Shown here: positions 57,991 through 64,000 of the stretch, in pieces
Layout: the number at the start of each line of letters is the position of its first letter
Position numbering within the stretch: the first letter of the stretch is position 1
Source of the DNA: Hermatobates lingyangjiaoensis
Taxonomy: Eukaryota; Arthropoda; Insecta; Hemiptera; Hermatobatidae
Assembly (NCBI GenBank): GCA_026182355.1
Contig: JAPFBL010000171.1
Span: forward strand, 992,001-1,056,000
Direction of reading: 5' to 3'
DNA length: 64,000 nt
Notes under the pieces: generated by a model
The model's database searches: none
What the model was told of the DNA's origin: nothing
What the model saw: only the letters and a program-made list of their open reading frames with translations
Position numbers and translations under genes: made by a program

Positions 57991-58302
57991 GACCATATAT
58001 ATATATATAAGTTCAAAATTCCAGAAGAGTAACACACAGAGTAAGGAAACACACTTACAGACCCAAATTGTCGGGTAATCCGTCTACAGGAGAAAAGAGA
58101 AAGGGAGAACAAGCACGTTGTACATGCAATGTCCTTCAACGTAGGGAGACTCTCTCACTTGGCCTTTCTTCTAGTCTACTCCTGATGACGAACAACAGTT
58201 CGAAATATTGAATTCTGTAAGTGTTCTTTTTATTCTTTTTTCTGTGTCGTGCTTTGAGTAATTTAAAGTTTTATAGTCGTTGTGAACCGTTTCTTATATT
58301 TA

Positions 58303-58336
<34 letters not shown>
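57991..58336. repeat. PLE terminal repeat, family D, bracketed by (TA)n
   Basis: (TA)n at 57995-58009 and 58302-58334 bracket the unit. The plus-strand core 58182-58205 reads CTGATGAC, hairpin GAAC-AACA-GTTC, GAAATATTGAATTC: both invariant boxes are intact and stem II has four pairs. Then CTGTAAGTGTTC and GAACCGTTTCTTATATTTAG lead into (TA)n. The left part, in minus orientation, has ACACACTTACAGACC, an inverted partner of CTGTAAGTGT, so the unit is a partial fold-back. Confidence 0.7.
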
Positions 58337-59504
58337 CACATAACTAAAATCTAAATAAAAAAAAATATATATTAAAGTCTTTGGAGAGCTGCCTGTTAAA
58401 TAGCTAGGTCATCATAGATTAAAACATCATGAATGTTGTTCATGCATCTATTAATATTTTTTTTCATAAATGAATTTATTTATTTATAAATTTTTAGTCT
58501 CATTAATGAATTCCTTACTACGGTTTAAATTTACCTATGTATATATATATATACATATATAAGACGAAGAGGAAGTAATAACGTGGATACAAGTGTCAGT
58601 CATTGTGGGACAAGAATAGTTCCACTTAATTTAACTGCAGTGGAGAGTTGTCATCTTAACTGAGATGTATTCTACTATAGTCTAACAAACTGGCAATAAA
58701 TCAATTAGGCAATTATAGAGCCTAATTATTTTACTGCACTTTTACTAAATTAAAAAAGTAAATTGTGTCCTTCAATTATGAATGAGTATTTTAAAGAAAA
58801 ACTGAAATCGACATGAAGAACTAAAGAACAGTTCAAACATAGGCGCTCATAAACGAGTTGAACATTAAAACATGAAAAATGTGTATTTTGAAATCATCAA
58901 TGCAATAGTCATTGAAGGAATATTGATCGAAAATTTGAAGTTTTTATTTCAGTTATATTAATTTTCTACTGGCCTCTGTGAGATTAGATTTTGGAATTTG
59001 ATTTATAAATATTATTGCAGTATTTTTTTATTATCTAAGTGCCTAAAAATCAAAATATATCAATGTATAGTTGAAGAAATTCGTTTGAAGGCTAAAAGGG
59101 ATGTGTTGGTAAGCCAGGTCAGGGTGGCTGGAGAGTTCGGTTAAGACGGAAGCAGAGTGGTTTGATAGGCAGATGTTATCGTGTGTGTTGTGTGCCTTTC
59201 CCATCACTGAGTACACAGCCTGAAGAGAGCTGCTTCACACCTCCTACCCTCAAACCTAACTGTACGCATTGACCAAAAAACCCATTTCAGCAGCACTGCA
59301 AAACCAATAATATAATCGGGGCAATCCAGAGAATTTGTTGAAGAGGTCAAACAAAAGACTTGTAAAGAGTATAGAGTAGGAATGAATGATAAAAATTAAG
59401 GAATATTCTGTTTTTTCATGGATTTCTTTTCATAAATGAGCACATTCACCTTTTGCCAAATTATTTATGATCATTGAATAGTGAAATTATGTTGATGCAG
59501 CATG
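58337..59504. other. AT-rich stretch, no gene seen
   Basis: Includes a short (TA)n (58541-58560). A patch of higher GC at 59095-59260 shows no coding frame. Confidence 0.45.
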
Positions 59505-60465
59505 TTATAGAAATAATGTACAATGTTCAGTGGGCAGGCTTCCTACAACTAAAACTACATTTTTAGGACTACCACAGGATTCTAAAGAATCCGTTACCCT
59601 GGGACCAGGGTTTGCTACTGGTAGGTAATGGGACCTTATCAGGGAGTCATTGTGAGGAGTCCTTAATACTTTAGTGAATGACTCAAAGAGAGAGATTGCT
59701 AATCGTTCGTGGACCTCCTGGTCTGTGCTATAGAGCCTCTCTCTGTATTGGAACATAAATGGGCTCGAAGAGAGATGTATCTAATCGCCCTCACTCAGAG
59801 ATCCCCTCAAAAGCCAAAACCTCTACCAGGCAAGTACCAGTTGTCCAGTCAAATCAGCTGAGTTAAAGGCCTGCTCCCAGTGGTAAGGGTTGGGGGTCCT
59901 TAGCTCTCCGGCACGCTAAGCAGGCATCCTCCCGAAGAGTTACTACTTCTCACACAGAGACCACAAGAGTTTACCCAACTCGGGTGTGAACCAACAGCCA
60001 CTACGAGTCCAACCTGAGTTGACAGGATGGAGAGAAAACCCTCCTGCAACCCGTAGTACCGACTTATTTTAAGAGTATCAGATCAAACAGCGGACCAATG
60101 GTCCTACTGAACCTGCTCAGCTACAGGTAAGGTCAGTGGGCTTTGTAGCCCCTGGTTTAAAGAACCTGTTGATATAAAACCAATACAGCTATTGGTAGAG
60201 CTGTATGGCCCCCACTAGGGGTGGATGTAATGTTTAAAACAACCCTGAAAACTATAGCAAAGCTATCGTCTTCGTGAAGAACATGGCGTTTCTATTTTAG
60301 ACATGAAGGTCTGAGTCAGCCTGTCTGACGCAGAGCAGTAAAGTGCAGAATACAAGTTTTCTCTAAGAGAACCTCCTCTGCATAGTCAAGTCCTCTCACC
60401 CAACAAACACTGATATCCCATTCCAAATAGTATACCAAATGACTCAAACAAAATTAATACTGGGA
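59505..60465. repeat. Unclassified higher-GC block, repeat-like
   Basis: Nearly 1 kb that is clearly less AT-rich than its surroundings, with many short CCT/AGG and GAGT words and small inverted repeats (CCCTGGGACCAGGG, GGCCCCCACTAGGGG). The minus frame 59505-59756 (YSTDQEVHERLAISLFESF, then SLIRSHYLPVANPGPRVTDS) is open but has no recognised domain. It could be an old retroelement untranslated region or a host regulatory or exonic block. Confidence 0.35.
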
Positions 60466-62455
60466 GACATATAAAACTTTATTGCATTTCATCCTTTACT
60501 TCTTCGTAACTTTAATATGTCATTTAAACTAAATATAAAACCCAATTTGAAGTGTAGAGCAGACAATACACAATTCTAGAAGAACTATATTAAAGAAATG
60601 CTATTCTCTATAATTCCGGTCTCTGACTTCGTTTGCTCAACACTTACCATTTACTTTTATTAGCAGTGAAGTTGCCTCACAGTCTCCTCATATCGTAACT
60701 CTTCATTCTTGAAAGAAACTTTTAAGTAATAGTAATGATAATTAAGAAATTATCATTTCAATAAAGCACATTTTATACTTAGTTACTCCTTTTTATTATC
60801 CTGCAGACACAACTTCTTCAAGCATATTTAAAAACAATTAAAAGAAGGTTTCAAAAAATTTAAAAATTTAAATTTTAAAAATTTAAAAAAAAGTTTTTTT
60901 TACCGAACTATATTTCACTTTTCAAACTGATGGTTTTGAAATTACATCAAGAATGGTTCCTTTTATCAGTTGTTAACATATTTACTAAACTTAATATATG
61001 CAGCAGTTTTTATTTAATTGGATTTAAAATTTTCAAAACTTCATTATGATAGTCTCATCTAATTCGAGTAAGATTTTTTTTGCAGTATGATATTTCTCCT
61101 ACTTTGGATACTGATCTCTTTATTTTTCTTTGGTATGGTAAATTACATTGAAAATTTACTCAGAAAAGAGTGAAAATGTTAATTATAATTTCTGTATTGT
61201 TTCCCAATAAAAATGAGTATAAAATAATTCTTGAGCCTGGTAAAATGTAAGCATGAGAAAAGAAAAGCAATTAAAACTACTACAAAGAACTAGATTAATA
61301 TTTAGCAGGGTTTTTTTTATTTCTAAATAGGGACTATTAAAAAGTTACTAAGAGCAAGGATTTACAATTTCTTTGTTAATCTTTTAAATCACTCTTTGTT
61401 TTACTAATTTTGTTTTAATATATTTTGGTAAAATTATTACTTTGTGTCATAAATATTGAAGAAATGATTTTTTTAAGCAAAAACAAATTTTGATTTTATT
61501 TTTGCAGTAAAGTAAATGAATTGAGTTTATAAGGTATCCTAGAAGTATATCTAATAAAGATAAACATATGTTTTTTGCTTCATGCTAAATGTCCTGGAAT
61601 ATATCAAGGCCGAAAAGTGAAATTTGAGCGTAATACCTTTCAGTGTCACAGCTTACTAAACTTACCAGTTTACTAACCTGGTTCATTCATTTAGAAAAAA
61701 ATTACATTTTATAATAATTTTGAATTATAGAAGTTGTTTAAAGGCGTAAATATACCAGCGTTATGTCTGATCTGAGTGAGGATTAGACAAAACACTGGAT
61801 GAACGAATGTCATTTGGAAGTAACCCGGGAAGGTGGTCAGCTCGCACATAGGGTATTAAGCAAGGCTTTACGAGTATATCAGCACACGCACATCGTCGAC
61901 TCACCCCTCACGGAACAAACCACAGCCACATTCCGCTTTGTTTATCTAGAGCTATTATACTTTGGCATTAGTTTGAACATATTTATCACTTCTCCTTTTA
62001 AGTCAGACTACTTTTTGCCTTCATTCATCCTATGCATAAACTAGGTCAAAGTATAATCATAAGAAATATATAACTAGAGTAAGTTGTAAAAACATATCTA
62101 GTCTGAACCATTTTACATAACATTTTTCTTCAACAGTCAACTAGTTTCTGAATCATACCATCTTCACGAGTGACAAATTCTAGACATACCTGCCAATTAT
62201 ATTAGCAATAGAACAAATTGGCGTACATTGTAAAATTCTGTTGCACTCGTTACAGGTTTCGGGTGTCAGCCATCTATAACTGGAACTGACCTAAACAGTC
62301 GTTTTCATGGAGTTATATGTAACCTACTTCTCACTGCTGTCTAAATTTATTTTGATATGTTTGCCTTATTTTAAAATGTTTGGTTAATATAGTTATTCTG
62401 ATTATTTTGGTCATTATACGGTTTGTGCATTAATCGGACAACGACTTCTTAGATC
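60466..62455. other. AT-rich stretch, no gene seen
   Basis: Holds the second member of a dispersed repeat at 61095-61190 (see 57893) and an A/T palindromic run at 60855-60900. A patch at 61790-61935 is less AT-rich, without a supported frame. Confidence 0.45.
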
Positions 62456-62560
62456 AGTTCTATTCGAAGATGGGTAACGCCCGAAATCGGTCGAACAACT
62501 CATCAGCATTGTGCGACGAATGGTAGTTTGTTCTATTGCTAATATAAATCTTAATAAACT
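62456..62560 (+). repeat. PLE terminal repeat, family J
   Basis: TTCGAAGATGGGTAACGCCC then GAAATCGGTCGAACAACTC (core 62465-62486), with hairpin GGG/CCC, followed by ACTCATCAGCATTG, GTAGTTTGTTCTATTGCTA and ATATAAATC. It closely parallels the copy at 9371-9490. Confidence 0.65.
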
Positions 62561-64000
62561 CAGATGTTAACAACATGCATGAAATAACTATTACTGATAA
62601 GGTAGGTTTAGGGAATACCAAGAACAATGGGAAAGAGTTGAGCATCAATTTAGTCTCGTAATCTTGATGATTCAAGTGTTTTTTTTACTTTGGTGTTATT
62701 ACTGCAATATTTAAAAAAAATCACTTGTATGGTAGTACGGTAGTAATTAATATGATAATATAGTAATTAATAAAATTATTATTGTATTCGTAAAATTAAA
62801 ATAACATGTACATTATGGCAAAAAAATGGACTTTGTTTCTTAATTTTAAGTAAAATGTAGATTTTAACTTTCATAATAATAAGTTTGTTATATTTAAAAA
62901 ACGATGCATAAAAACTCAACGATGATTGAAATTGCCTTCTTATTCCTAAAGTATGTATCCAATACTCAAAGTTCCGGCCATTTTTTTTAATTGCGTGGGG
63001 TTCAGTACAAAGTTTTGTTCATGAAGTACTACATGCAACTGATTAATGATTGTAACTCTCTCAGATTAATTTCATGTGTTCCATAATAGTCCTAGGTCCT
63101 TTAAGAACATTTTGTGTTTAAGTTACCGCCAGGGCAAGAAATCTGATTAACAAAGCTTAAACTTTGAATTAAAAACTCAAAATGTATCTTAAACAATCTT
63201 CAATCTGGGACACATTCCACGGTCTTGAAATTCATTTTTAAACAACCACTGAATTGGTTTGAGATATAATATAAAAGGCAGCTCCAAAGCATTTCTTTTC
63301 TTAAATCCCTCATTTACTCTCTAATTACACTTTTTCTTAAAGAAAATCATAAAATAAGCTCTATCTCTAATTATAATCTCAAGCTCTAGAGAGAATGCAT
63401 GTGACGTTTTGTAATATTTTAAGAGTTTCAGTTTCTTAGCACATTCATTTCCCTCATTAACTTCGTCAGGATTAATTAAAAATATTTTTACTCAATGACT
63501 ACGCTATCAAAATTACATATCATAAGTGCCAAAAATAGCAAAAATTGTTGCAGCTTTTAGTAAACAAATGACATTGGAGGAATCATAGCTAATTGAGTTT
63601 GCATGCTGATTTATTTTTATTTGCAGCTACCTGACTGAGAAGTACATTGGTTCTGTCATTGACTATTTTCTGTGAATTATTTTCCTAATATTTTTGTCTG
63701 TATGTCTTTAGTCAGCACTGCAGCACATCTCTTGATCTATGTCACTTTTATTCCTTTTTCAAAACAACACTCTGTCTTTATTATAGAAAAGACAAATCAA
63801 TTCACTCATTTGTGTTTTATGTATTAAAATTATCTGGGTTGTTGTCTCAGTTTAAATTTTGTTTACCTATGACAAAAGAAAAAAAATAAAGCTTTTAGAC
63901 TGAGTAAATTCAAAAGAGATTTTTAAATTAATATTTCGTTCATGGCGGAGGGCATTCTTCATACAAAAATACCCTTCTTTGTCTTTTGAGACTATATTAC
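62561..64000. other. AT-rich stretch, no gene seen
   Basis: No coding frame, RNA gene or notable repeat recognised to the window end. Confidence 0.45.

Noticed and set aside
1..64000. CRISPR array, operons, bacterial-type promoters or phage genes
   Set aside because: Tandem arrays here are mini- and microsatellites without unique spacers, and all recognised coding remnants are eukaryotic mobile elements.

Overview
The window reads as AT-rich, non-coding DNA from an animal nuclear genome. Evidence for this: long A/T runs, many (TA)n and (CA)n microsatellites, no dense open reading frames, tRNA-derived SINEs with target-site duplications, a mariner relic, a hAT-type element and many fragments of Penelope-like elements (PLEs). 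The repeat mix suits a protostome invertebrate. An arthropod is possible (the SINE tail is CCTAA, the complement of the arthropod telomere unit TTAGG), but I cannot name a species. I found no complete host gene, no rRNA, no CRISPR array and nothing bacterial. The whole window is probably intergenic or intronic.

Layout. 0-15.4 kb: mostly featureless AT-rich DNA with a (CA)n tract, one fold-back PLE terminal repeat (about 3.0 kb), a roughly 85-bp minisatellite (6.1-6.6 kb), a fold-back at 8.6-8.8 kb, and one possible microexon on the minus strand (10.39 kb). 15.4-17.4 kb: a PLE cluster with three near-identical GIY-YIG endonuclease fragments (one inverted, two tandem), a 3' terminal region and a perfect palindrome. 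20.9-22.1 kb: another PLE 3' end with its terminal repeat, beside head-to-head PLE 5' coding fragments. 23.3 kb: the best SINE copy. 26.0-26.3 kb: a PLE 5' end on the minus strand. 29.3-31.7 kb: terminal-repeat fragments, a 45-bp minisatellite and a fold-back. 38.7 kb: a non-autonomous hAT element. 43.4-44.1 kb: a long inverted-repeat element. 45.4-47.2 kb: a dense run of PLE palindromes. 50.65-51.57 kb: a mariner with TIRs and an internal deletion. 52.3 kb: SINE. 54.2-54.8 kb: PLE 3' end. 55.9-56.6 kb: 3' end of a LINE-type reverse transcriptase. 57.9-58.3 kb: PLE terminal repeat. 59.5-60.5 kb: an unclassified block of higher GC.

Common thread. At least eight sequence families of PLE terminal repeat occur here. 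Most keep a short core that looks like a hammerhead ribozyme: a CUGANGA-like box, a short hairpin, then GAAA. They are often arranged head to head as palindromes and are often bounded by (TA)n. The coding fragments next to them come from the two ends of the PLE reading frame (an N-terminal piece ending near a LLPxYTN motif, and the C-terminal GIY-YIG endonuclease); no reverse transcriptase core was recognised. The picture is a graveyard of PLEs and PLE-derived short units, some apparently recent because their copies are almost identical.
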